Source of the DNA: Saccharicrinis sp.
GTDB lineage: Bacteria; Bacteroidota; Bacteroidia; Bacteroidales; Marinilabiliaceae
Length of the DNA stretch: 48,327 nucleotides
Direction of reading: 5' to 3'
NCBI GenBank assembly: GCA_024635555.1
Contig: JAGXIO010000196.1
Span: 1-48,327 of the forward strand
Below, one piece after another: positions 36,787-46,160 of this stretch; position 1 is the stretch's first letter, and every line of letters begins with the position of its first letter. A model generated the notes under the pieces. That model saw only the letters and a list, made by a program, of their open reading frames with translations, was not told the origin of the DNA and did not search any database. The position numbers were made by a program, and so were the translations under genes.

Positions 36787-38373
36787 TTACTCGCCACTTG
36801 CACCATAATTTGGTAGTACTCGGGCACTGGGGTCGTCCACGTTACAGTTTTCCCATTGCTTGTTGGGCATCCAAAAATCTTTGATCAGACCCGATCTCCC
36901 TGGGAAATGCTTCTCAAAAATATCGCGATACATCAGCGATTCTTTGGAGAAAGGGGTGCCGTGGGGGTATTTTTTGGCCGCTTTGGCAAGATCTGCGCTG
37001 CTGTACATTTCTTCGGCATAAGCTTTTAGATAGTCCACGCAACTATGCCCAACGGCATCGGAGAAGGCAGCTTTTTGACGGTAGAGAATCTCCTGAGGCA
37101 AATAGCCATTTTCAAAGGCTTTGCGCAACAGGTATTTACCAACACCGGTATTGTTCATTTTCTTTTCAGGTGGTATGCTCATCACATAATCCACAAAATC
37201 CAGGTCGCCAAAGGGTACGCGGGCTTCTAAACCGCAGGATGATATACTACGGTCGGCTCTGAGCACGTCGTAAAGGTGGATTTCACGAATGCGTTTTTCC
37301 GCCTCCTGTTGAAAAGCCTCTGGGCTGGGGGCGAAATCGGTATATTTGTAACCGAAAATTTCATCGGCAATTTCACCCGTCATCAGCACCTTCACATCGG
37401 AGTTTTCACTGATGTATTTACATATAAGATACATGCCCACCGAAGCACGAATGGTTGTAATGTCCCAGGTTTCGATGTTATATATCAAAGTACTCAGATT
37501 ATCAAAAATTTCTTGCTTCGTAAACAGCACTTCGGTATGGTCGGCTCCCAGATAATCGGCCACAATTCGCGCATATTTAGTGTCGATAGGGCCGTCTTCG
37601 ATACCCACGGCAAATGTTTTAATGGGACGTTTGAGCATTTTGGCGGCTACTGCGCATACCAAACTCGAATCCAAACCACCACTGCAAAGGAAACCAACCG
37701 GCACATCGGCATGAAGCCGTTTCTCAATTCCGCGGGTTAATTTTTCATTGATGTTTTGGAAAATTTCATCCAAATCATGCTGCACATAGGCATCAACCTT
37801 GGATATGTCTCGGTAGCAAATAAAATTTTCTCCATCGTAATAGTACCCAGGCGGAAATGGTTTTATTTCCTTACAAACAGCATGTAAGGCTTTCATTTCA
37901 CTGGCAAACATGATGTCGTCCTGGGCAGAATATCCATAAAATAATGGTCGAATACCGATAGGATCTCTACCCGCAAAATATTTATTTTTTTCAGAATCGT
38001 AAATTACAAATACAAATTCGGCATCCAGGGAGCTGACTGTTTCCTTGATACCTTTATCAAGGAACAAGGGGATAATCGCTTCGCAATCGCTGGTAGACTG
38101 AAACTCGTAATGCTGCTCATATTTTTCGCGTATCTGAGGATAGTTATATACCTCGCCATTACAAACTAAATGTATGTTTTTATACTCCAGGGGTTGATTT
38201 CCGTTACTCGACACGTCCATAATGCTTAAACGGTGAAACCCCATCCAGCCTTCTTTTCCAAAGTCCTTGATTAACGAATTATCAGGCCCTCTATACTTAA
38301 TTTTGTTGAACTCGCTGGCAAACAATAGTTTGTCCATCAAATCGCTCCCTGTGTAAACTGCAAATCCGCACAT
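36787..38373 (-). CDS. asnB: Asparagine synthetase B, glutamine-hydrolysing
   Basis: A 528-aa enzyme making asparagine from aspartate, glutamine and ATP. Cys2 (MCGFAVY) is the glutaminase nucleophile exposed after Met removal, so the start is certain. The glutaminase domain continues with KYRGPDNS, LVCNGEVYNY and the gated SLDAEFVFVIYD. The synthetase PP-loop is SGGLDSS (231-237). Later blocks are GEIADEIFGYKYTDFAP and the conserved ARVPFGDLDFVDYVM and YRQKAAFSDAVG. Length is normal. The 38374-38714 gap is shared with the divergent sigma-factor gene. It is convergent with the CpXC pair. Confidence 0.96.
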   Translation of the reverse strand: MCGFAVYTGSDLMDKLLFASEFNKIKYRGPDNSLIKDFGKEGWMGFHRLSIMDVSSNGNQPLEYKNIHLVCNGEVYNYPQIREKYEQHYEFQSTSDCEAIIPLFLDKGIKETVSSLDAEFVFVIYDSEKNKYFAGRDPIGIRPLFYGYSAQDDIMFASEMKALHAVCKEIKPFPPGYYYDGENFICYRDISKVDAYVQHDLDEIFQNINEKLTRGIEKRLHADVPVGFLCSGGLDSSLVCAVAAKMLKRPIKTFAVGIEDGPIDTKYARIVADYLGADHTEVLFTKQEIFDNLSTLIYNIETWDITTIRASVGMYLICKYISENSDVKVLMTGEIADEIFGYKYTDFAPSPEAFQQEAEKRIREIHLYDVLRADRSISSCGLEARVPFGDLDFVDYVMSIPPEKKMNNTGVGKYLLRKAFENGYLPQEILYRQKAAFSDAVGHSCVDYLKAYAEEMYSSADLAKAAKKYPHGTPFSKESLMYRDIFEKHFPGRSGLIKDFWMPNKQWENCNVDDPSARVLPNYGASGE

Positions 38374-38714
38374 ACGCCTTTTTATTATGAATTGTACTTT
38401 GGTTAATAAAGTTGTAAAATTAAATAATTAAAACAATAATCCTAACATAAATATCAAATCAACACAATAAAATTGAATTTACTTTCTATTTGATACATAT
38501 TGCTTGTTTTTAAGAGCTCTTTCTATTTTAACAAAGGCTTATATGTTGTATGCAGTAATTTTTGTTTTGCTTTCGATAACAGAAAGAATATGCTTCGCTT
38601 GTTTGTTATTGTTTTTTTTAGTTCATTTGTGACTCAATTATTATTATTATTATTAACACTTCAATAAAATAAGCCTATAGCAAACATTTACGCTTAATTA
38701 TAAATTGTTTAAGC
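38374..38714. other. Divergent promoter region of asnB and the sigma-factor gene
   Basis: Very A/T-rich with no coding frame. It contains a short ATT microsatellite (38637-38655). It must hold promoters for both genes, but no unambiguous TAnnTTTG box stands at the expected spacing. Confidence 0.4.
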
Positions 38715-39305
38715 ATGAAGAACATTCAAGAGATGTCTGATAACAGCTTGGTACAAGCTTATATCTCAGGCGAAGAAAAATGTTTGCAAGTTCTAATACA
38801 TAGGCATAAGAACAAAATCTATTCGTACATATTAATGCTGGTAAAACAGCAGGAATTGGCTGAAGATGTATTTCAGGATACCTTTATAAAGGTGATTCAA
38901 AACCTGAAGAGGGGAAAATATGTCGATAACGGAAGGTTTGCCTCATGGGTGATGCGTATTGCCCATAATTTAGTCATTGACTTTTATCGTAAGCAAAAGC
39001 ACATGAAAGTGGTGTCGAACGACGACAATGATTACGACTTGCTAAACTCGACCAAATATGCCGAATCGACAGTGGAAGATAAGATAGTTTATTCGCAGAT
39101 TTTAAGCGATGTAAGCGAATTATTGGAGCTGTTGCCCGATAACCAAAAGGAGGTTGTAAAGTTGCGACATTTTATGGGGCTTAGCTTTAAAGATATTGCC
39201 GAGGAAACCGGGGTGAGCATAAATACAGCCCTTGGTAGGATGCGGTATGCGTTAATTAATATGCGTGCGATGGTTGAAGAAAAAAATATTTCGCTAACAA
39301 TTTAA
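38715..39305 (+). CDS. ECF-type RNA polymerase sigma factor
   Basis: A 196-aa sigma-70-family regulator with region 2 (about 25-95; LAEDVFQDTFIKVIQN and FASWVMRIAHNLVIDFYRKQ) and region 4 (about 135-190; LLPDNQKEVVKLRHFMGLSFKDIAEETGVSINTALGRMRYAL), and no region 1 or 3. No anti-sigma factor with a membrane helix is adjacent. The next gene on the strand is a 69-aa protein 160 bases downstream. The Bacteroidota subgroup without a cognate anti-sigma is often housekeeping or controlled in other ways. The ATG at 38715 follows an A/T-rich leader. Confidence 0.92.
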   Translation: MKNIQEMSDNSLVQAYISGEEKCLQVLIHRHKNKIYSYILMLVKQQELAEDVFQDTFIKVIQNLKRGKYVDNGRFASWVMRIAHNLVIDFYRKQKHMKVVSNDDNDYDLLNSTKYAESTVEDKIVYSQILSDVSELLELLPDNQKEVVKLRHFMGLSFKDIAEETGVSINTALGRMRYALINMRAMVEEKNISLTI

Positions 39306-39465
39306 TTTTTCTGCAATATTTGAAAATATTAAGCGTTTTTTAACTGTGTGTTAACATAGATACCGATACAACTGTAAAGTTTTAATCATGAGTAGATTAA
39401 GATTGAAAAAACATTTGTATCTGAAGATACAGTTATTCTATTTTACATAGAGAAATAAAACGCCT

Positions 39466-39675
39466 ATGAATTCAAATGCTACTGAGGATTTGGCCAAGCT
39501 GGAAGAATACAGTTTGGCATTAATTGATTTTTTCGACAGTTTACCTACCAGTTTTTTCGATGATGAGAACCTGAGTCCGCCAAAACGTATTGTCGATCAT
39601 ATCGTTCGATATTCAAAAAGTCAGGTTTCGCCTTTCCAAAATAATGCGAAGCTTTATCGATTTAGCGTAAATTGA
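39466..39675 (+). CDS. Small hypothetical protein downstream of the sigma factor
   Basis: A 69-aa acidic to neutral protein, with an N-terminal helix (ATEDLAKLEEYSLALIDFF) and a basic C-terminal half (PPKRIVDHIVRYSKSQ). No membrane segment, so it is not a classical anti-sigma factor. It ends 11 bases from the end of the convergent glycosyltransferase gene. Its place after the sigma-factor gene hints at a target or modulator, which is inference. Family not recognised. Confidence 0.6.
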   Translation: MNSNATEDLAKLEEYSLALIDFFDSLPTSFFDDENLSPPKRIVDHIVRYSKSQVSPFQNNAKLYRFSVN

Positions 39676-39686
39676 TGACAGCATAG

Positions 39687-40688
39687 TCAATCGTAAAAAT
39701 TTTTCTGGTAGGCTGTAAATTCGCGAGCTTTAAATAGTTTACGTTTTAAAGTGGCCGATATAAATCCAAGGCCATAGCCAATTATTTGGACCATGGCGGC
39801 TAAGCTTGCAGCAATGCCCACCGTAATGCTTTTTGTTTTAACACTGGCATCTGTAAAAAATAGGAGCCATGGAACAATTGCTAAAAGGAATAAAAACGGG
39901 AATAAGACACCTGCCAATAAGGTTATAATGTATCCAAAGGTAAACAACGCCGGTAGGGTATGAACTACTTTTAGCGAACCTGGGTGGCGGTAGTTTAAAT
40001 TGATACGTGCAATACCCGAGTTATATACTTGCTTAAAAAACGATCGGAAATTATTGCGGCGTTTATGATATACTGCGGCTTCTATAATTAGTTTGGTTGT
40101 ATAGTCTGCTTCGAGTATGCGCATGCTAAAATCCAGATCTTCGCCAAAGCGGAGTTTTGCAAATCCGTTTAACGCCTTAAACACTTCTTTTTTTATGCCC
40201 ATGTTAAAACTACGGGGATAAAACTTATCCAGCTTCTTTTTTCCTCCTCGTATTCCTCCTGTGGTTAAGGTGGCTGTCATGGAATAGCTGATGGCTTTTT
40301 GAATGGTGTTAAAAGATGGATGTGCCATGTCCGGTCCACCAAAACAATCTACATTATCTAGCTTTTCATTTACCCTAGTAAAATACTCCACAGGAATCAG
40401 GCAATCCGAATCGAAAAATAGAAAATATTCACCTTGTGCCAGTTTGGCTCCTGTGTTGCGCGCAGGGCCCGGCCCTGTATTCTCCTGGTATTCGTACCGA
40501 AGGTTCAACTTATCGTTATATTTCAGGCAGATTTCTTTGGACGATAGTTGTGAACCATCCTCCACAATGATTACTTCAAAATTAGTATAATTGACCAGTG
40601 TAAGGCTGTGTAGAAGTTCATCTAGTTCATGAGGACGGTTATACACTGGTATGATAATAGAATACTTGGGAGCAGAAAACTTGGGCAT
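39687..40688 (-). CDS. Family 2 glycosyltransferase with C-terminal membrane helices
   Basis: A 333-aa inverting GT-A enzyme. SIIIPVYNRPHELDELL starts the nucleotide-binding fold, VIIVEDGSQ gives the first acidic motif, and FFDSDCLIP gives the metal-binding DSD. GEDLDFSMRI supplies the ED catalytic base region. Two or three transmembrane helices follow (about 242-310; ALFTFGYIITLLAGVLFPFL) near the C-terminus, so it sits at the inner membrane facing the cytoplasm. The acceptor is unknown, probably a polyisoprenyl-linked sugar or a lipid. The start (ATG at 40688) gives the fold start at residue 9. Confidence 0.9.
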   Translation of the reverse strand: MPKFSAPKYSIIIPVYNRPHELDELLHSLTLVNYTNFEVIIVEDGSQLSSKEICLKYNDKLNLRYEYQENTGPGPARNTGAKLAQGEYFLFFDSDCLIPVEYFTRVNEKLDNVDCFGGPDMAHPSFNTIQKAISYSMTATLTTGGIRGGKKKLDKFYPRSFNMGIKKEVFKALNGFAKLRFGEDLDFSMRILEADYTTKLIIEAAVYHKRRNNFRSFFKQVYNSGIARINLNYRHPGSLKVVHTLPALFTFGYIITLLAGVLFPFLFLLAIVPWLLFFTDASVKTKSITVGIAASLAAMVQIIGYGLGFISATLKRKLFKAREFTAYQKNFYD

Positions 40689-40730
40689 AAATATCGTTTT
40701 GCTGGTTTGGGCACAAATATAGCTTAAAAA

Positions 40731-40758
40731 AAGGGTTTCGCCTTATGGCAAAACCCTT
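40731..40758 (-). terminator. Rho-independent terminator of the phosphofructokinase gene
   Basis: AAGGGTTTCGCC (40731-40742)/GGCAAAACCCTT (40747-40758), one G-U pair on the minus strand, followed there by TTTTTTT. It starts 42 bases beyond the stop codon. Confidence 0.85.
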
Positions 40759-40799
40759 AAATAATAAATGCTTCGTACAGTTCAAAACAGCCTACATTA

Positions 40800-42011
40800 C
40801 TACATATCTCTTGTCAAATACATCATCGGATCGCCAATAATATCTTGATATATGGGTCTGTAGCGTTTGGTGTCGTAATACTTGGTAATGTTAACTTTCT
40901 TAACGCTTTGGCCTTTATCATCCTTTTGAACTACTTCGATAGGTACATAATCAAATTTGCCATTTTTAACGCAAACCATGTATCCTGATTCTCCTTTTTT
41001 AATCAAGTCCAGCGCCATGTTTCCATAGGTGGTGGGGATAATGGAATCCAGTGCATCGGGCTGGCCGGAACGCACCAAATAGCCCAATTTTTGATTGATG
41101 ACGTTTATCTCGTGTCCATTGTTAAACTGAGCAGAGTGCCGTTTGAGTTCCTTACCAATCATTTCGCCTATGCCACCCAGTTTTTTATGGCCAAAGGCAT
41201 CGGTTTCGGCATCGGCATACACTGTATCCATCCCTTCAAAAGTGGCTCCTTCCGATACCAATACAACAGAATAGTTGCTGGGATTGCTTCTCCTGTCCTC
41301 TACCATTAATTTGGTAAGATGCTCGGTGTTGATTACAAACTCGGGGATAACGCAGCGGTCAGCTGCTCCACCAATGGTAGGCATAAGCGCCGAAAAACCA
41401 GCGTTACGACCAAATACTTCCAACACCAAAAAACGCTCATGCGAACCGGCACAGGTGCGTAGTTCGTGGGTAAGTTCGATGGTGCGGGTAATGCAAGTGC
41501 TAAAACCAATGCAATATTCTGTTCCCGGAACATCGCCATCCATGGTTTTGGGGATACCTATCACCTTGATGCCCTCTTTGTGCAGGCGCACGGCATAGCT
41601 CAGAGTGTCATCGCCGCCAATAGGTATCAGATAATCAATGCCAATATGTTTAAGGTTGGTAACCGCTTCGTTGGTCAAATCGTTAAACTCTTCTTTATAA
41701 ACCCCTACTAAATGATCGGGCAAATCTTTCAAAGGCACTTTGGTGGCTTTTGTGCGGCTCGAGTGTAAAAAGGTACCGCCTGTACGTCCTATCTTATTTA
41801 CAATAAGTTCAGTTAGGGGGAGGCAATAGGGTTGTTGTTCCAATGGTTTGGATGGGTCGATACTAATAACACCTTTCCACCCGTTTTTAATACCTATTAC
41901 GTTGTATCCCTCACGAATGGCGCGCATGGTTACCGCACGAATGGCAGGGTTTAGTCCGGGTACATCGCCTCCTCCAGTGAGGATGCCTATGGTTAGTCCT
42001 TTTTTGCTCAT
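40800..42011 (-). CDS. Phosphofructokinase, pyrophosphate-type signature
   Basis: A 403-aa cytoplasmic enzyme phosphorylating fructose 6-phosphate. The N-terminal GILTGGGDVPGLNPAIR is the phospho-donor loop. The two specificity positions read GGDDT (Asp135) and PKTMDGD (Lys155, with the catalytic Asp158). ATP-dependent enzymes have Gly at both places (GGDGS, PGTIDND); Asp plus Lys is the pattern of PPi-dependent PFP. This predicts that PPi is the donor and that the step is reversible, although genome pipelines often call it ATP-dependent 6-phosphofructokinase. Length is normal for this long group. Monocistronic, with a terminator downstream. The gap 42012-42443 upstream is shared with the divergent helicase gene and contains the type C repeat. 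Confidence 0.88.
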   Translation of the reverse strand: MSKKGLTIGILTGGGDVPGLNPAIRAVTMRAIREGYNVIGIKNGWKGVISIDPSKPLEQQPYCLPLTELIVNKIGRTGGTFLHSSRTKATKVPLKDLPDHLVGVYKEEFNDLTNEAVTNLKHIGIDYLIPIGGDDTLSYAVRLHKEGIKVIGIPKTMDGDVPGTEYCIGFSTCITRTIELTHELRTCAGSHERFLVLEVFGRNAGFSALMPTIGGAADRCVIPEFVINTEHLTKLMVEDRRSNPSNYSVVLVSEGATFEGMDTVYADAETDAFGHKKLGGIGEMIGKELKRHSAQFNNGHEINVINQKLGYLVRSGQPDALDSIIPTTYGNMALDLIKKGESGYMVCVKNGKFDYVPIEVVQKDDKGQSVKKVNITKYYDTKRYRPIYQDIIGDPMMYLTRDM

Positions 42012-42236
42012 AATAAAAATGTATTAGTTTAAATTGTATCCAAGTGATTTTGAAAGATATACAATTAATGACAGAATAAAAATTGTAAAAGGACTTTTGT
42101 AAATCTCATAGGGATAAAATATATGCAGAACAAACAGAGGTAAGGATAACAGACTCCAGAATAAATTATTACTCACAATTGCGGTTAATATTCATGGTTA
42201 GATTAAAGAACAAGAAGGATCCCGCAACCGGATATA

Positions 42237-42316
42237 AAACGAGCCCCCGAAGGGTAGGGGCAGGCTATGAGAGTTGCTTCTCACATAACCTGTCCCACCA
42301 TAGCAGGAGGGGAATG
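42237..42316. repeat. Type C repeat, copy 2
   Basis: AAACGAGCCCCCGAAGGGTAG matches 14791-14809 (one change) and is followed by GGGGCAGGCTATGA. A CCTGTCCCACCATAGCAGGAGGGGAATGA tail relates to the GC hairpins of the type B and 22525-22546 repeats. Non-coding, in the promoter-side gap between the phosphofructokinase and SNF2 genes. Confidence 0.6.
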
Positions 42317-42408
42317 ATTGTAATGGCGAGTTCCATGTGGCAAAAAAATCAATTATAAACACATGAAATATTTAATAAATTATTTGGGCTAAAGCCAATA
42401 GCTCTTGT

Positions 42409-42416
42409 TATCTTTG
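42409..42416 (+). promoter_or_regulatory. Bacteroidota -7 promoter box (TATCTTTG)
   Basis: TATCTTTG matches TAnnTTTG exactly and lies 27 bases before the ATG of the SNF2 gene. A possible -33 TTTG (42383-42386) is 22 bases upstream, slightly longer than the usual spacing. Confidence 0.55.
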
Positions 42417-42443
42417 CGGTTTTTATCGCACTAAAGTGAATAA

Positions 42444-45400
42444 ATGGATTTGAAGGATTACATTGACAGATATATACGGTTTAAGGCCTCGGATAGAATT
42501 ATAGAAAGAGGGATCGAATTGTACAACCAAGGAGCGGTAACGTTGAAATATGCCAACAAAGCTTCTGATACTTGGCACTTTAGGGTGCAGGGAGGTCAAA
42601 AATATTCGGTTATTGTTAGGGATATTACCAAAGGCGATTTAAAAACGACTTGTACTTGTCCGTTCGATTGGGGAACCATTTGCAAGCACACCGTAGCCTC
42701 ACTCATGTTTATTAAAGATGGGGGAGAGCATCAGGCCTCGGCAATGGTTGAGGGCGAAACCCTTGTGCAAACTTCGTCATTGCGTACGGCCCACGGTTAC
42801 CTCATTGAAAATTACCATTTTATTTCCAAAGAAAGTATTGAAGAGCACAGTTCAGTTAGTGTAATTAATGATATTTTGCACGGTTATAATAATTTAATGT
42901 TTAGCCATGCTGATATTAATAGTAATGAGATTACCTTTTTTTACTCTTCCTTTCATAATAAACCTTGGGCCACTATCAGCTTTCGCGATGGTAAGGTGTA
43001 CATCAAAAGCGAAGGGAAAAAACCCATTCCTAAATTAAACAAGGTAGAAGCTAATACCTTGCTGATGATAGCTGATTCGGAAACACCCGACTTGTTGGAT
43101 ATTGTTTTTGGAAAAAAGTTTAATACCAGAAAAGAACATGCATTAAAAGTATATGGTTTGCCTCTGGATGCCGATTTTGACAAGTACTTTACTTACAGTT
43201 TCGATCCAAAACTTGGTCTAACAATGCTATTTAGGCCAGAAGAAGCGGGAATGCTGCCTGTTGATTCTGAACACAAATCGAATTTTAGAAATTTTATTGA
43301 CGAGATAAATGGTGAGGAGCTGCAATTAGACAGCGTCCCGCGGAAAAACGAAGAACGATCAGTGGGATTTGTGATCCAGTTTAACGAGGATCAGTATTAC
43401 GATTACAATGCCAGCTCTAATTTTAAAGTAGTGCCAGTTGTAGGCAAGCCAAATAAAGATAGAACAAAGCTTTCGAGTCATATCGAGCGCTATGAAGAAT
43501 ATCCCGACTCGGACAAGTTGAAATTGACGGCCAATGCAGCCGAGATTGTACACTGTATTAATAAGTTGAATACAAGTGAAAACGAAAAGACAGTTTTTAC
43601 TGTTAAGCGGCGGATAGTCCAACTTTTGGGTAAAGAAAAAATACTCATGCTGCGCACCGAGAGTGAGTACAAAATAAAAAAGTCGGAACTAAAGAAAACA
43701 AAGGTTATCCCATTGCCGGTAACTGCAAAATACGTGGCTTTTGAGGATGAAACTTTTGTTGGCTTGCGCCTTGTGTTAAACATCGATGGCGAGGAGTGTG
43801 GGGTAGAAGAGATCGAATTGATGTACAGAGAGTGTCATGTTTATCTTTTTAAAAAGTGCATTGCTATACCAGCCAATTATACTATTGCCCGGCATGTCGA
43901 AATGTGGCACAATGATTTAAAGATGGTGAAAAGCCACAAGCAGCATTTTTTTAACGAGATTGTGATGCCGCTATCGCGTAACTTCGAAATTGACTTTGGC
44001 AGCAACGTGTTCGATATTGAATCCGTAGAGCTAGATTTCCGTAGAAAGCAAGTATTCCTCTCGGAGCTCCACGACTTTTTGATTATCACCCCGCAGGTAG
44101 AATACCACAACGGCGTGTCGGTAATGCTAAACCAATCGGGTAATGTGTTGGTTGACGAACATGGGGAAATAACCGAATACAAGCGTAACATTGAGCTCGA
44201 GGACGATTTTATAAGCGCCATTGCCGATCTGCACCCTTATTTTGAAGAGCAGGTAGAGGACAAGCGTTTTTATCTACACTACGACACCTTTGCCCAAGAT
44301 ATGTGGTTTTACCGCTTTTTTGAGCAAATGCAGCGCATGGAGGTGGAGGTTTTTGGACTTAAAGAACTGAAAAACTTTAAATTTTCGCCTTATGCAGGTA
44401 AGGTATCTACTTCTATAAGTAGCGGACAGGATTGGTTTGAAGTGGATGTTAAAGTGAGTTTTGGTGATACTAGAGTGAGCCTGAAAGACATTAAACAAGC
44501 GGTTCTTAACCAGCAAAAATATATTCAACTTAAAGATGGTAGCGTGGGTATGCTGCCCACCGAATGGATGCATAAGTTGGAGAAGTTTTTTAGACATGGC
44601 GAGATAAAGGATGATAAGTTGGCCATTTCTAAAATGCGTTTTTCAATCATCGACGAGTTATTCGAAAACATGGACGAGGTGGAGATAATGAACGAGATAG
44701 CTCAAAAACGGCAGCGTCTGGCCAGTTTTAAAGAGATTTCGGACACCAAGGTGCCTGAAACTATCAATGCTGAACTGAGAACCTACCAAAAAGAGGGATT
44801 AAACTGGCTCAATTTCCTTGACGAGATGGGATGGGGGGGTATATTGGCCGACGATATGGGATTGGGCAAGACCCTTCAGATACTTACCTTTTTACAACAT
44901 GTGCTCGCCAAAGACCCCACACCAAGTATTATTGTGGTGCCTACCACCTTACTTTTTAACTGGGAAAACGAAATAGCCAAATTTGCACCCACGCTAAAGG
45001 CTTATTACCATTATGGTTTAAATCGCACCAAGGATACAGAAGTGTTTGCCGATTATGATTTGGTATTTACCACCTATGGCGTTTTGTTGCGCGATATCCA
45101 AATGCTGATGAAATTTAGATTTAACTATGCGGTGTTGGACGAATCGCAGGCCATAAAAAATCCTGCTTCGCGCAGGTTTAAAGCCGTTAACCTGATTAAT
45201 GCCAATAACCGGATAGCACTTTCGGGTACGCCCATCGAAAATAGCACCTTTGATTTGTATGCCCAAATGAGCTTTGTAAACAAAGGCTTTTTTGGAGGCG
45301 CAACAGGCTTTAGATCCCAGTTTTCTAATGCCATCGACAAGGAGGGCGACGACAATATCGCAGCGGAGCTTCAGCGTTTAATTAACCCTTTTATTTTAAG

Positions 45401-46160
45401 ACGTACCAAAGAAAAAGTAGCATCCGAATTGCCCTCAAAAACCGAGGCTGTTATTTATTGCGAGATGGAAACCGAACAACGTAAAATATACGATGCTCAT
45501 CGCAACGAATTTAAGAATCAGCTGCTCGACCAGATTGAAAACAACGGCATAGAAAACTCAAAGCTGATGGTGTTGGCAGCATTGACACGTATGCGTCAGA
45601 TTTGCGATTCGCCTGCCTTGCTCAACGATGATAATATTTCGAGTACCGAATCGGTTAAAATAAAGGAAATAGTGCAAATGATTACCGATAAAACGGGTAA
45701 GCACAAAATATTGATATTTTCTCAGTTCGTAAAAATGTTGGGCTTGATAAAAGTGGAACTGAACAAGCGGAATATTGATTTTGAATATCTCGACGGTAAG
45801 AGTACAACCGTTCAGCGCGAAAAATCGGTAAACAACTTTCAGGAAAACGATGATTTGCGGGTGTTCCTTATCAGCTTAAAGGCTGGTGGCACAGGACTTA
45901 ACCTTACTGCTGCAGATTACGTGTATATTGTGGATCCTTGGTGGAATCCGGCCGTAGAAAACCAAGCTATCGACCGTTGTTACCGCATAGGACAAGATAA
46001 AAAAGTGTTTGCCTACCGCATGATATGCAAAGATACCGTGGAAGAAAAGATTTTGCAGTTACAGAGCAAAAAGAAAAAGATTGCGGGCGATATTGTTCAG
46101 GCCGACGAAAACTTTATGAAAAGCATTCAGATTGACGATATTAAAGCACTATTTTCATAG
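42444..46160 (+). CDS. SWIM-domain SNF2-family DEAD/DEAH helicase
   Basis: A 1238-aa putative ATP-driven DNA translocase. A SWIM zinc finger is at residues 70-82 (Cys70, Cys72, Cys80, His82; CTCPFDWGTICKH). A long, poorly defined middle (90-770) follows. The helicase core begins at about 785 with LRTYQKEGLNWLNFLDEMGW, the Walker A box LADDMGLGKT (Lys809), DESQ (Asp899; Gln in place of the usual His), SGTPIENS, then the C-terminal RecA fold with KILIFSQFVKML, SLKAGGTGLNLT and QAIDRCYRIGQ. The family is widespread in Bacteroidota with unknown role; chromatin-type remodelling, repair or transcription recycling have been suggested for relatives. It is followed by the hairpin field at 46161-46620. 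Confidence 0.95.
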   Translation: MDLKDYIDRYIRFKASDRIIERGIELYNQGAVTLKYANKASDTWHFRVQGGQKYSVIVRDITKGDLKTTCTCPFDWGTICKHTVASLMFIKDGGEHQASAMVEGETLVQTSSLRTAHGYLIENYHFISKESIEEHSSVSVINDILHGYNNLMFSHADINSNEITFFYSSFHNKPWATISFRDGKVYIKSEGKKPIPKLNKVEANTLLMIADSETPDLLDIVFGKKFNTRKEHALKVYGLPLDADFDKYFTYSFDPKLGLTMLFRPEEAGMLPVDSEHKSNFRNFIDEINGEELQLDSVPRKNEERSVGFVIQFNEDQYYDYNASSNFKVVPVVGKPNKDRTKLSSHIERYEEYPDSDKLKLTANAAEIVHCINKLNTSENEKTVFTVKRRIVQLLGKEKILMLRTESEYKIKKSELKKTKVIPLPVTAKYVAFEDETFVGLRLVLNIDGEECGVEEIELMYRECHVYLFKKCIAIPANYTIARHVEMWHNDLKMVKSHKQHFFNEIVMPLSRNFEIDFGSNVFDIESVELDFRRKQVFLSELHDFLIITPQVEYHNGVSVMLNQSGNVLVDEHGEITEYKRNIELEDDFISAIADLHPYFEEQVEDKRFYLHYDTFAQDMWFYRFFEQMQRMEVEVFGLKELKNFKFSPYAGKVSTSISSGQDWFEVDVKVSFGDTRVSLKDIKQAVLNQQKYIQLKDGSVGMLPTEWMHKLEKFFRHGEIKDDKLAISKMRFSIIDELFENMDEVEIMNEIAQKRQRLASFKEISDTKVPETINAELRTYQKEGLNWLNFLDEMGWGGILADDMGLGKTLQILTFLQHVLAKDPTPSIIVVPTTLLFNWENEIAKFAPTLKAYYHYGLNRTKDTEVFADYDLVFTTYGVLLRDIQMLMKFRFNYAVLDESQAIKNPASRRFKAVNLINANNRIALSGTPIENSTFDLYAQMSFVNKGFFGGATGFRSQFSNAIDKEGDDNIAAELQRLINPFILRRTKEKVASELPSKTEAVIYCEMETEQRKIYDAHRNEFKNQLLDQIENNGIENSKLMVLAALTRMRQICDSPALLNDDNISSTESVKIKEIVQMITDKTGKHKILIFSQFVKMLGLIKVELNKRNIDFEYLDGKSTTVQREKSVNNFQENDDLRVFLISLKAGGTGLNLTAADYVYIVDPWWNPAVENQAIDRCYRIGQDKKVFAYRMICKDTVEEKILQLQSKKKKIAGDIVQADENFMKSIQIDDIKALFS

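Noticed and set aside
38637-38655. ATT triplet run as a regulatory repeat
   Set aside because: Short simple sequence in an A/T-rich promoter gap; no further support.
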